Made by a program: the position numbers and the translations under genes. The notes beneath the pieces were generated by a model, which was not told the DNA's origin, did not search any database, and saw nothing but the letters and a program-made list of their open reading frames with translations. Below, in pieces: positions 1-7,991 of a stretch of DNA of 64,000 bases; the first letter of the stretch is position 1, and the number at the start of each line of letters is the position of its first letter. The DNA is from Alicyclobacillus sacchari. GTDB taxonomy: Bacteria; Bacillota; Bacilli; Alicyclobacillales; Alicyclobacillaceae. The DNA is taken from assembly GCF_004366795.1 (NCBI RefSeq), contig NZ_SORF01000010.1:47407-111406 (forward strand). Direction: 5' to 3'.

Positions 1-2850
1 GGGAACTATGACGCGGCTTTTCCTGGCACGCAACTCGCGCTCATCATACCACATCGAGGCTTACGAGGGAACTATGACTCTGAACAACGCGCAGATCGGC
101 GTGGATGTATCATACCACATCGAGGCTTACGAGGGAACTATGACCCTGGAAACAACATCGTGCGTGTCTTCCGGATCATACCACATCGAGGCTTACGAGG
201 GAACTATGACGACCAGTTGTAGCCATTCACGTCACTCACGATCATACCACATCGAGGCTTACGAGGGAACTATGACCATACCTCGTGCGCCGCGATACTC
301 TCGATGATCATACCACATCGAGGCTTACGAGGGAACTATGACCCTCCGTCTTGCACCTCGTACGCTGGTTGCATCATACCACATCGAGGCTTACGAGGGA
401 ACTATGACATCCGTGGAGGGCACAATGAGTGGATTCCAATCATACCACATCGAGGCTTACGAGGGAACTATGACCTCTTTCATTTGATATGTATTCAACA
501 CCGTATCATACCACATCGAGGCTTACGAGGGAACTATGACCTTGATGAGCATGTACGAATCATCCGCGAAATCATACCACATCGAGGCTTACGAGGGAAC
601 TATGACTTCATGTGGGCACACACGCACATCTACCGGATCATACCACATCGAGGCTTACGAGGGAACTATGACCGCAACACACGATTCAATTTGATAAACT
701 CAATCATACCACATCGAGGCTTACGAGGGAACTATGACCTGATTCAGTGTGATGATCTGCATATGGTTATCATACCACATCGAGGCTTACGAGGGAACTA
801 TGACCGACATGGACGCGAAAAAAGATGTGCAGGTATCATACCACATCGAGGCTTACGAGGGAACTATGACGCGGGTGCAATAGCGGCGGCCGTTGGGACG
901 ATCATACCACATCGAGGCTTACGAGGGAACTATGACAAATTGGCACTCCCACAGTCGATCATGAATATCATACCACATCGAGGCTTACGAGGGAACTATG
1001 ACTGCGTGAACTTGCTAATCGATATGATTTGTATCATACCACATCGAGGCTTACGAGGGAACTATGACATCAGCGCCACTACGCTTCCCGTGTTGAAAAT
1101 CATACCACATCGAGGCTTACGAGGGAACTATGACTTGAGTTTTTTGGTGGCGCCTTTCGTTTTTATCATACCACATCGAGGCTTACGAGGGAACTATGAC
1201 TAGAGGACGTTGATATAGGTAGTATTGTGCATCATACCACATCGAGGCTTACGAGGGAACTATGACGCAAGAACGCTTGCAGGTGTTGTTTGTGAAATCA
1301 TACCACATCGAGGCTTACGAGGGAACTATGACATCGTCGAACGTTATATGCGAATCGAGCAAATCATACCACATCGAGGCTTACGAGGGAACTATGACTG
1401 CAAAAACACAACATGTTCTCGCTGGCGGATCATACCACATCGAGGCTTACGAGGGAACTATGACTGAACATTCCGGCCACATATGCCAAAACTCATCATA
1501 CCACATCGAGGCTTACGAGGGAACTATGACAGGTTATTCGAACAGGAATGAACGGGCAATATCATACCACATCGAGGCTTACGAGGGAACTATGACATCG
1601 CCGGGTCGATATCCCATTGTCTTTTCATCATACCACATCGAGGCTTACGAGGGAACTATGACCTTCTGCACGAGCTCCGTCAGAGCGTCGAGATCATACC
1701 ACATCGAGGCTTACGAGGGAACTATGACTAAGACGAAGGTACAACGAGAATCGCACCAATCATACCACATCGAGGCTTACGAGGGAACTATGACGATGGA
1801 GTACGGCGATCTCGTCATGTCGCCATCATACCACATCGAGGCTTACGAGGGAACTATGACCTTGACGACGTAGAAACGGCAACGTTTGAAATCATACCAC
1901 ATCGAGGCTTACGAGGGAACTATGACCTTGTCCTGCTTGCGCGCAACATAGTCCTGATCATACCACATCGAGGCTTACGAGGGAACTATGACCAACGAAC
2001 GTCTGCATGACGCGGCTCTATAATCATACCACATCGAGGCTTACGAGGGAACTATGACAACCACCTCTCGCTGGAGTCACTTAACAACATCATACCACAT
2101 CGAGGCTTACGAGGGAACTATGACATCGACGGCACGGTTTATACGACTTTGCAGATCATACCACATCGAGGCTTACGAGGGAACTATGACATCTACAATG
2201 CTAAGGGTCAGGCTATTGTCATCATACCACATCGAGGCTTACGAGGGAACTATGACCCTTTCGCCCTTCACGCGCAGGATTACGCGATCATACCACATCG
2301 AGGCTTACGAGGGAACTATGACCAGGTTTTTAGCTTCGGCATTAGCTGCAAGATCATACCACATCGAGGCTTACGAGGGAACTATGACTCTGCAAAGTGT
2401 ATTAACATCTAGTTCGTTATCATACCACATCGAGGCTTACGAGGGAACTATGACTGCTGTCTTGTGTCTGTATTCGTTTGTGCTATCATACCACATCGAG
2501 GCTTACGAGGGAACTATGACAATTTTTAGGTGTGTATTTTGCATGTGATGATCATACCACATCGAGGCTTACGAGGGAACTATGACGGATTTGGGCGATA
2601 CAGTTCGGAAGGTCATATCATACCACATCGAGGCTTACGAGGGAACTATGACCATTCTCGCGCGTGGTTGGACACTACACAGATCATACCACATCGAGGC
2701 TTACGAGGGAACTATGACACGCAATAGATGGTGCTTCCTCAAAACCAGATCATACCACATCGAGGCTTACGAGGGAACTATGACTTCAGGATCAAGCATG
2801 TCGGGATCGACAGCATCATACCACATCGAGGCTTACGAGGGAACTATTCC
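1..2850 (-). CRISPR. Type II-C-like CRISPR array, 43 complete spacers (left end cut by window)
   Basis: The first 12 bases are the end of one repeat. From 43 on there are 43 full repeats of 36 bp, each followed by 30 bp, at an exact 66-bp period (43, 109, 175 ... 2815). Spacers are all 30 bp and all different. The last repeat (2815-2850) differs at two bases near its right end. Read on the minus strand, the repeat begins GTCATAGTTCCC and ends TGTGGTATGAT. By recall this closely matches the Geobacillus Cas9 (type II-C) repeat, which begins GTCATAGTTCCCC and ends TGTGGTATAAT. That match sets the crRNA strand as minus. No cas gene or tracrRNA is visible here; they would lie to the left of the window. 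Long repetitive reading frames across the array are artefacts of the 66-bp period. Confidence 0.97.
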
Positions 2851-2855
2851 GCCAT

Positions 2856-2864
2856 CTTATACCA
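2856..2864 (-). promoter_or_regulatory. Candidate extended -10 promoter at the array edge
   Basis: The minus strand reads TGGTATAAG, an extended -10 element. A transcript would start a few bases further left, inside the terminal repeat 2815-2850, and run into the array. No convincing -35 is seen, which is common for extended -10 promoters. This is inference from sequence only. Confidence 0.4.
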
Positions 2865-2984
2865 TGTGGGAGTTAAGAAAGGCTCCTACCTGCACGCTTG
2901 AGTAGGTGCTTCGAATGAAGTCTATGAACTAGATGGCCAACCATAGGACTTGCATCATACGAAAGATACGACTTTCGCGTATTC

Positions 2985-2994
2985 ATCATATGAT
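2985..2994 (+). promoter_or_regulatory. Palindrome overlapping a possible -10 box
   Basis: ATCATATGAT is a perfect 10-bp palindrome containing TATGAT, a plausible -10 for the small regulator gene at 3024. A 6-bp inverted repeat (CGAAAG 2960-2965, CTTTCG 2972-2977) lies just upstream. Either could be an autoregulatory operator. Confidence 0.3.
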
Positions 2995-3023
2995 ATAGGC
3001 AAGGCCCACATGAGGTGAAACGC

Positions 3024-3269
3024 ATGCCAAAGAAACAATACGTGCTTACGATGGATGACCGCGGATACATTGCTTTGCCAAAGGAACTGTGTGACCAGCT
3101 GCATATTCAACCCGGAGACACATTGTGTGCGCGTATTGATAGGGACGGCTTTCAAGTGCACAAGGTACGCAATCCCTTTGACGCGCTTGCAAAAGATGCA
3201 ATTCAGCAGCATCAAGAGGGCAAGACGGTTAGTCATGAACAACTCCTAAAGGAGCTTGGATTAGATTGA
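3024..3269 (+). CDS. AbrB/MazE/SpoVT-type small DNA-binding protein
   Basis: This 81-residue protein begins MPKKQYVLTMDDRGYIALPK and continues with LHIQPGDTL. That is the swapped-hairpin AbrB/MazE fold: a beta strand, R/K-G-x-I-x-L-P-K, then a PGD turn. The C-terminal half is helical and could contact a partner. Such proteins act as dimeric transcription regulators or as antitoxins. No toxin-like gene follows, so a stand-alone regulator is more likely. The ATG at 3024 is preceded at good distance by GAGGTG (3012-3017); an in-frame GTG at 3015 lies inside that ribosome binding site and is rejected. The gene sits directly next to the CRISPR array, but I see nothing that links the two functionally. 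Confidence 0.8.
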   Translation: MPKKQYVLTMDDRGYIALPKELCDQLHIQPGDTLCARIDRDGFQVHKVRNPFDALAKDAIQQHQEGKTVSHEQLLKELGLD

Positions 3270-3368
3270 ACTGGAAATAGCATCGTATTAAAATCAATAG
3301 TTTTACGTGAGGTTCTTGTTTAAATATACCTGTCTAAGTGCTCGTGTTACCCACTGAGTGTACCGTTT

Positions 3369-3394
3369 GTTACGTCTCGGTCACACCACGTAAC
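3369..3394. repeat. 7-bp inverted repeat in the gap 3270-3524
   Basis: GTTACGT (3369-3375) and ACGTAAC (3388-3394) are perfect complements separated by 12 bases. The gap holds no gene that I can support. The repeat could be an operator for the DUF3870 gene at 3525; the function is unknown. Confidence 0.3.
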
Positions 3395-3524
3395 CCGTTC
3401 GGATCGCGAACTTAACACTGGGTCATGGTTCTTTCGTTAGGCCCTCAATCAGCTACAATGTCCTATTCTCTGCCTGCCCGACATAGATTCGATGTGGAGG
3501 ACATTCTACTTTGGGGGAGACACG

Positions 3525-3845
3525 ATGGGACTCGTAAATACGGCGTTTCTTGCGGGACATGGCAAACTTCCAGTCGGATCGGCCGCGAAGACGGCATTTG
3601 ACACACTCGCTGTAGTCGTCGAGATCGAAACGCGCCGCGGCGTCATTCTGTCAGCGGAGTGCACGCTTGCCACGCAGCTGGGGCGGGACTTCGTGTGCAG
3701 CTTGCTGCGCGGGTGGTCCCTGGAAGATGGGATAGAGCCCATGATCCAACAGGTCAAACTGCACTATCACGGTGCCGCAAAGGCCGCTATCATTGCTGCG
3801 TTGAAAGATCTGGAAGCTGAATACACGCGCCAGGCGGAGGTGTGA
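3525..3845 (+). CDS. DUF3870 domain protein
   Basis: This 106-residue protein has the DUF3870 pattern: a first strand with GHGKLP, then an acidic-to-hydrophobic strand ending in AECTLAT, then GWSLEDGIEP and a helix with YHGAAKAAIIAAL. The family's biochemical function is unknown. Members often sit beside genes for organic acid transport and metabolism, as here, just before tcuA. The ATG at 3525 is chosen because GGGGGAG (3513-3519) lies 5 bases upstream; an in-frame ATG at 3492 has no comparable site. The protein is cytosolic, with no signal peptide or membrane segment. Confidence 0.8.
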   Translation: MGLVNTAFLAGHGKLPVGSAAKTAFDTLAVVVEIETRRGVILSAECTLATQLGRDFVCSLLRGWSLEDGIEPMIQQVKLHYHGAAKAAIIAALKDLEAEYTRQAEV

Positions 3846-3951
3846 AGTCATACGCCAGCCAGACGAGCATAGGATGAAAGTATCCAATTGCAAAGGAAAG
3901 CGAGACTGTCATGTTTGAGTTGCTCAATTTTCCGTTGGGCAAGGAATCAAA

Positions 3952-3990
3952 GATGCACCAGTCGGTCAGGAGGCCGAGGTGCGTCTTTTT
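3952..3990 (+). terminator. Intrinsic terminator in the leader of tcuA
   Basis: GATGCACC (3952-3959) pairs with GGTGCGTC (3978-3985, one G-U) and is followed directly by TTTTT. It lies only 38 bases before the tcuA start. A second small hairpin, TTGAG-TTG-CTCAA, lies at 3915-3927. It may end the DUF3870 transcript or act as a conditional terminator for tcuAB. Confidence 0.55.
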
Positions 3991-4028
3991 GTTTTGTGCG
4001 CACCGATCCGTTGGGAGGTGGCAAGCCC

Positions 4029-5420
4029 ATGACAACGTCCATTGCCTGTGATGTGCTGGTTGTCGGCGGCGGCAATGCGGCTATGGCGGCCGCGTTGTCG
4101 GCACGCGACCACGGTGCAAGCGTGATCGTCGTCGAGCGAGCGCCCCGGTTCTATCGTGGTGGAAACAGCAGGCATACCCGAGATTTTCGCATCATGCATA
4201 CAAGGACCACGGAACACATGTTGGACGTGTATCCGCCAGAGGAATTTCTCGATGATTTGCGGCGCGTGGCTGGCGGCGAAATGGATGAGGAATTGGCGCG
4301 CTTAGTGGTGGAGCGTTCCGAAGGTTTGCCCATGTGGTTGTCCCAGCAAGGCGTGCGCTGGCAGGAACCGCTGTCTGGCACGCTGCACCTGGCCCGTACC
4401 AACTTGTTCATGCTTGGCGGCGGTCGAGCGATGATGAATGCCTATTATCGCACGGCAGAGAAAAAAGGTATCCAGATCTGGTATGAAGCGATGGTTGAGG
4501 ACATCGAGGTGACAGCGGGCGTGTTTGGTGGAGCGCAGATCCGCCGCGGCGGCGAAGTCTGCTTGGTCCGAGCTTCGGCCGTCGTGTTTGCGGCAGGGGG
4601 TTACGAGGCCAACATCGACTGGCTGCGACAACACTGGGGCGATGCTGCCGATAACTTCGTTATCCGTGGAACCCGGTACAATCAGGGCAACGTCATTGAT
4701 TTGTTACTGGCGGCCGGGGCAACGCCAATCGGTCACCCGCGGGCATTTCATGCGGTTGCCGTCGACGGTCGGGCGCCCAAATTTGACGGCGGCATCGTCA
4801 CGCGTCTGGACAGTGTGCCGTTCGGCATTGTGATCAACTTGGACTGTGAGCGATTTTACGATGAGGGCGAGGATTTCTGGCCGAAGCGATACGCCATTTG
4901 GGGCGGTCTGATTGCTCGGCAGCAGGAGCAGGTGGCCTATTCCATCATTGACAGCAAGGTGATCGACAAGTTTATGCCATCCGTTTTTCCACCCATGATG
5001 GCTCATTCCATTGCCGATCTCGCAATGCAGTTGGGCCTGGACGCGGATCGCGTGCAGGCGACCGTCGACGCATACAACGCTGCAGTGCAGCCGGGCAACT
5101 TCCGTCCGGACGCACTTGATGACTGTCATACGGTGGGCATCGACCCGCCTAAGTCCCACTGGGCACAGCGGATCGATACGCCGCCATTCTATGCTTACCC
5201 GTTACGCGCGGGCATTACGTTCACCTATCGCGGTGTGCGCATCCAGCGCGATGCGCGCGTGCAGCTTGTCGGCGGGGATGCCATGGGAAACGTGTTTGCA
5301 GCCGGCGAAATGGTGGCGGGCAATGTGTTACGCCGAGGCTATCTCGCCGGCTTTGGTCTGACGATGGGCGCGGTTTTTGGCAGGATCGCAGGGGAGGGAG
5401 CAGCTCGTGTCGCACGATGA
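4029..5420 (+). CDS. tcuA: FAD-dependent tricarballylate dehydrogenase
   Basis: The protein has 463 residues. The N-terminus has the FAD-binding Rossmann motif VVGGGNAAMAAAL. It is followed by RGGNSRHTRDFR, close to the diagnostic GGNxRHTRN stretch of TcuA, and by the fumarate reductase/succinate dehydrogenase flavoprotein fold. The C-terminus has the second FAD contact region (GNVFAAGEMVAGNV). In Salmonella, TcuA oxidises tricarballylate to cis-aconitate, and TcuB reoxidises the flavin. The ATG at 4029 follows GGGAGGTGG at good distance; longer upstream readings lack a site. The 3' end overlaps tcuB by 14 bases, so the two are translationally linked. The substrate could also be a related tricarboxylate. 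Confidence 0.88.
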   Translation: MTTSIACDVLVVGGGNAAMAAALSARDHGASVIVVERAPRFYRGGNSRHTRDFRIMHTRTTEHMLDVYPPEEFLDDLRRVAGGEMDEELARLVVERSEGLPMWLSQQGVRWQEPLSGTLHLARTNLFMLGGGRAMMNAYYRTAEKKGIQIWYEAMVEDIEVTAGVFGGAQIRRGGEVCLVRASAVVFAAGGYEANIDWLRQHWGDAADNFVIRGTRYNQGNVIDLLLAAGATPIGHPRAFHAVAVDGRAPKFDGGIVTRLDSVPFGIVINLDCERFYDEGEDFWPKRYAIWGGLIARQQEQVAYSIIDSKVIDKFMPSVFPPMMAHSIADLAMQLGLDADRVQATVDAYNAAVQPGNFRPDALDDCHTVGIDPPKSHWAQRIDTPPFYAYPLRAGITFTYRGVRIQRDARVQLVGGDAMGNVFAAGEMVAGNVLRRGYLAGFGLTMGAVFGRIAGEGAARVAR

Positions 5421-6486
5421 ATTGATGGAGGAAGGCAAGCGGCAGATGCGCGTCTGCAACGCCTGTCGTTATTGCGAGGGTTTTTGCGCAGTATGGCGGG
5501 CCATTGAGTGGCGCCGCGATGTTCAGGATGGCGATCTCGCCTATTTTGCTAACCTGTGTCACGATTGCAAGGAATGTGTATTTGCCTGTCCGTTTGCACC
5601 GCCTCATGAATTTGGCGTGAATCCTCCGCGTCTGTTCGCCTCCCTACGGCAAGCGTCCTACCGCAAATATGCGTGGCCGGGCCCGTTTGCCCGCGCGCTC
5701 AAAGGTCGCAGCGGCTACGCGTGGGCTGCCATCGGCAGCGTGGTACTGCTTTGTCTGATTTCACTTGTTGCAAATGGGAGCCTGTTTGGTGTCCGGGGTG
5801 CAGCGTTTTACGCTGTGTTGCCAGAATCGGTACTGGAAGTTGTGTTTGGCATGTTGGCCGTGTGGCTGATCTGCGGTTGGCTGGTCGGGGCATGGCGATT
5901 CTGGAGCGACATACGCGCTGTCAACTCGAGCACCGTACAGGTGCGCGACATCCTGCGGGCTGCGCGATACGCGATGAGCTTGCGCTATCTAGGCGGGAGC
6001 GAGGATGAACCACTGTCGCGATCGCGCAAATGGTTTCACCATTGCGTTGTATACGGATTCCTGCTCGATTTCGCATCGACGTGTTTGGCGGCGTATGATT
6101 CGCACATTCTGCACGAAGAGGCTCCTTATCCAGTTGGGAGTCCAGTCGTCTTGCTTGGCATCATCGGTGGCGCAGGTTTGCTTGTTGGATGTGCTGGATT
6201 GCTGTTTGTCAAGGTGGGTATGAATCGGGATACGGTTGACGAGGGTGCGTATCAGTCCGGGCGTGCATTTCTCTGGACCATGCTCCTCGTGGCTGCCAGT
6301 GGACTGCTGTTGCTTCTCCTGCGCAGTACCACGGTGATGGCGGAGGTGCTGGTGATCCATCTCAGTTTCGTGGCAGCCCTCTTCTTTACAGCGCCATACT
6401 CGAAGTTTGGCCATTTTGTCTATCGGTGTCTGGCGCTTGTACGGTACGCAGAAGAGGAGCGGAAGCATCACTCGCCCGGTCATTGA
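5407..6486 (+). CDS. tcuB: Tricarballylate utilisation 4Fe-4S/heme membrane protein
   Basis: This 359-residue protein has two N-terminal cysteine clusters, CNACRYCEGFC and CHDCKECVFAC, typical of [4Fe-4S] binding. Several hydrophobic helices follow (about residues 105-150, 205-235, 240-275 and 295-345) with histidines suited to heme b. TcuB-type proteins take electrons from TcuA-bound FADH2 into the membrane quinone pool. The GTG at 5407 is preceded by GGGGAGGGAG (5391-5400). The gene overlaps tcuA by 14 bases, which fits a two-subunit dehydrogenase. Confidence 0.87.
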   Translation: MSHDELMEEGKRQMRVCNACRYCEGFCAVWRAIEWRRDVQDGDLAYFANLCHDCKECVFACPFAPPHEFGVNPPRLFASLRQASYRKYAWPGPFARALKGRSGYAWAAIGSVVLLCLISLVANGSLFGVRGAAFYAVLPESVLEVVFGMLAVWLICGWLVGAWRFWSDIRAVNSSTVQVRDILRAARYAMSLRYLGGSEDEPLSRSRKWFHHCVVYGFLLDFASTCLAAYDSHILHEEAPYPVGSPVVLLGIIGGAGLLVGCAGLLFVKVGMNRDTVDEGAYQSGRAFLWTMLLVAASGLLLLLLRSTTVMAEVLVIHLSFVAALFFTAPYSKFGHFVYRCLALVRYAEEERKHHSPGH

Positions 6487-6614
6487 TGCGATGGAATGGT
6501 AAGCGGACAGCGGCCGTTTGATCTTGTTTGTTGCTCTCCAGTGAGGGAAACCAAGCATGTGCCTCAGAAACAGCTCAGCCAGCTTCCTATGTTGATTCTT
6601 GTTTTACTAGCCCA

Positions 6615-6643
6615 TTGACATCATGACGTAACCGCATTATGGT
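6615..6643 (+). promoter_or_regulatory. Sigma-A-like promoter of the prpF leader
   Basis: TTGACA (6615-6620), a 17-bp spacer and TATGGT (6638-6643). It lies upstream of the two hairpins at 6682-6751, so a transcript from here must pass the terminator to reach prpF. Confidence 0.6.
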
Positions 6644-6681
6644 AAAGATCATCGCATAGCCTACTGCTGTTTCATTGCGAG

Positions 6682-6756
6682 TCGCCAGACATCCTCTGGC
6701 GAATCATCGCGTGAAGCCCAGCATAGTCCGACATTCGGATTGTGCTGGGCTTTTTG
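6682..6756 (+). terminator. Double hairpin with T-run in the prpF leader (possible attenuator)
   Basis: Hairpin 1 is TCGCCAGA (6682-6689) pairing with TCTGGCGA (6695-6702). Hairpin 2 is a long stem (6715-6730 with 6736-6751) followed by TTTTT, a textbook intrinsic terminator. It ends only about 24 bases before the prpF start. Because a good promoter lies upstream at 6615, this looks like a regulated leader rather than only the end of tcuB. Confidence 0.7.
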
Positions 6757-6779
6757 TGTTCTCAAGGGGGGCGATTGTC

Positions 6780-7910
6780 ATGGCATGGCGCACGATTCCT
6801 TGCGCGATTTATCGCGGTGGCACGAGTAAAGGCATCATCGTGCGCGGGCGCGATATACCGAGCGATCCGAATGAGCGCGATCGCGTGCTGCTGCGGCTCT
6901 TTGGCAGCCCCGATCCGCGACAAATCGATGGGCTTGGCGGCGCTACGCCGACGACAAGCAAACTGGCGATTGTCGAAGTTTCGTCGCGGGACGATGCAGA
7001 CGTTGATTACACCTTTGGCCAGGTCAGCATCGATAAACCGTACATCGACTATCGCCCAAACTGTGGCAACATCTCTGCCGCCGTGGGGCCGTTCGCGGTC
7101 AATGCCGGTTTGGTTGAGGTCGATGGTGATGGCATGACACAAGTGCGCATCTATAACACGAACACGGATGCCCTCATTGTGGCGCGTTTTTTGGTGCAGG
7201 GGGGGCGGTTTCAGGCGGCTGGCAACGCCCAGATTCCCGGCGTGCCGGGAGCTGGATCGCCTGTGTATCTCGACTTCTCCAGAGTGGCGGGCGGCGTCAC
7301 AGGGCGCCTGTTACCGACGGGGAAGCGGAAGGATGAACTGTTGCTTGCAAATGGACGACGCCTGACTGTGACGATTATTGACGCAGGCAACTTAACGGTA
7401 TTAGTGGATGCTGAAGAACTAGGTTTGACAGGATGCGAGATTCGAGAGTCGGAGATGGTGACCGCTTGGAGTGTCTTGGAAGATGTGCGTCAGAGTGTGG
7501 GCAGGATGCTGGGTTTATACAGGGAGGGGGAAGTTGTCAAGCCCGAGACACATGCTTTACCCAAGATTGCGTTTGTACACAGGCCCATTGCGTATCGTAC
7601 AACCGACGAAGTGCTGGTTTCGGATGAGTCGTATGACATTTCAGCTCGTGTTCTCACCATGGGAAGGCTACATCCGACATACGCTGTAACAGGCGCGATC
7701 GCGCTGGTTGTCGCGTGCAAACTGCCGGGCACGGTGGCATATAGCCGTGTCCGTAAACGCGGTCGATCTTCTGGGATGATACGGATTGGCCACCCGGCGG
7801 GTGTCATGGAGGCGGGGGCCGAAGTCGAAGACGGGGACTGTCCGAAGGTTGCGAAAGTGACACTCATGCGTACCGCACGCCCGCTGATGGCGGGTATGGC
7901 GTGGATCTGA
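6780..7910 (+). CDS. prpF: PrpF/aconitate isomerase family protein (DUF453)
   Basis: This 376-residue protein begins with IPCAIYRGGTSKG, the PrpF signature. It also has GGATPTTSKLAIV, the conserved NCGNISAAVGPFA with its catalytic-region cysteine, and a C-terminal domain repeating the diaminopimelate-epimerase-like fold. Known members isomerise 2-methylaconitate or cis/trans-aconitate, or tautomerise 4-oxalomesaconate. Beside tcuAB, an aconitate or related double-bond isomerisation is the best guess: it would connect tricarballylate, or trans-aconitate, to the TCA cycle. The ATG at 6780 follows AAGGGGGG. The gene is followed after 81 bp by a transporter on the same strand, probably in one operon. 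Confidence 0.85.
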   Translation: MAWRTIPCAIYRGGTSKGIIVRGRDIPSDPNERDRVLLRLFGSPDPRQIDGLGGATPTTSKLAIVEVSSRDDADVDYTFGQVSIDKPYIDYRPNCGNISAAVGPFAVNAGLVEVDGDGMTQVRIYNTNTDALIVARFLVQGGRFQAAGNAQIPGVPGAGSPVYLDFSRVAGGVTGRLLPTGKRKDELLLANGRRLTVTIIDAGNLTVLVDAEELGLTGCEIRESEMVTAWSVLEDVRQSVGRMLGLYREGEVVKPETHALPKIAFVHRPIAYRTTDEVLVSDESYDISARVLTMGRLHPTYAVTGAIALVVACKLPGTVAYSRVRKRGRSSGMIRIGHPAGVMEAGAEVEDGDCPKVAKVTLMRTARPLMAGMAWI

Positions 7911-7991
7911 AAGGTGGTGAGGCAGCGGCAAGACGTTCATGGCGGATTTTGATGTATGCGCTTTCAAAAATAAGGGTTGGGAGGGAAAACG

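Noticed and set aside
1..2850. Array as type V-B (Cas12b), known from Alicyclobacillus acidoterrestris
   Set aside because: By recall the Cas12b repeat (ending GAAGTGGCAC) and its longer spacers do not match. The repeat ends here fit Geobacillus type II-C.
8..2905. Long reading frames with a repeated 12-residue unit (SYHIEAYEGTMT or IIPHRGLRGNYD)
   Set aside because: They are the CRISPR repeat read in frame. The 66-bp period is a multiple of 3 and the repeat lacks stops in these frames. No ribosome binding sites or protein features support translation.
3024..3269. Antitoxin of a toxin-antitoxin pair next to the CRISPR array
   Set aside because: The protein fits the AbrB/MazE fold, but no toxin-sized gene follows within the 255-bp gap and none overlaps it.
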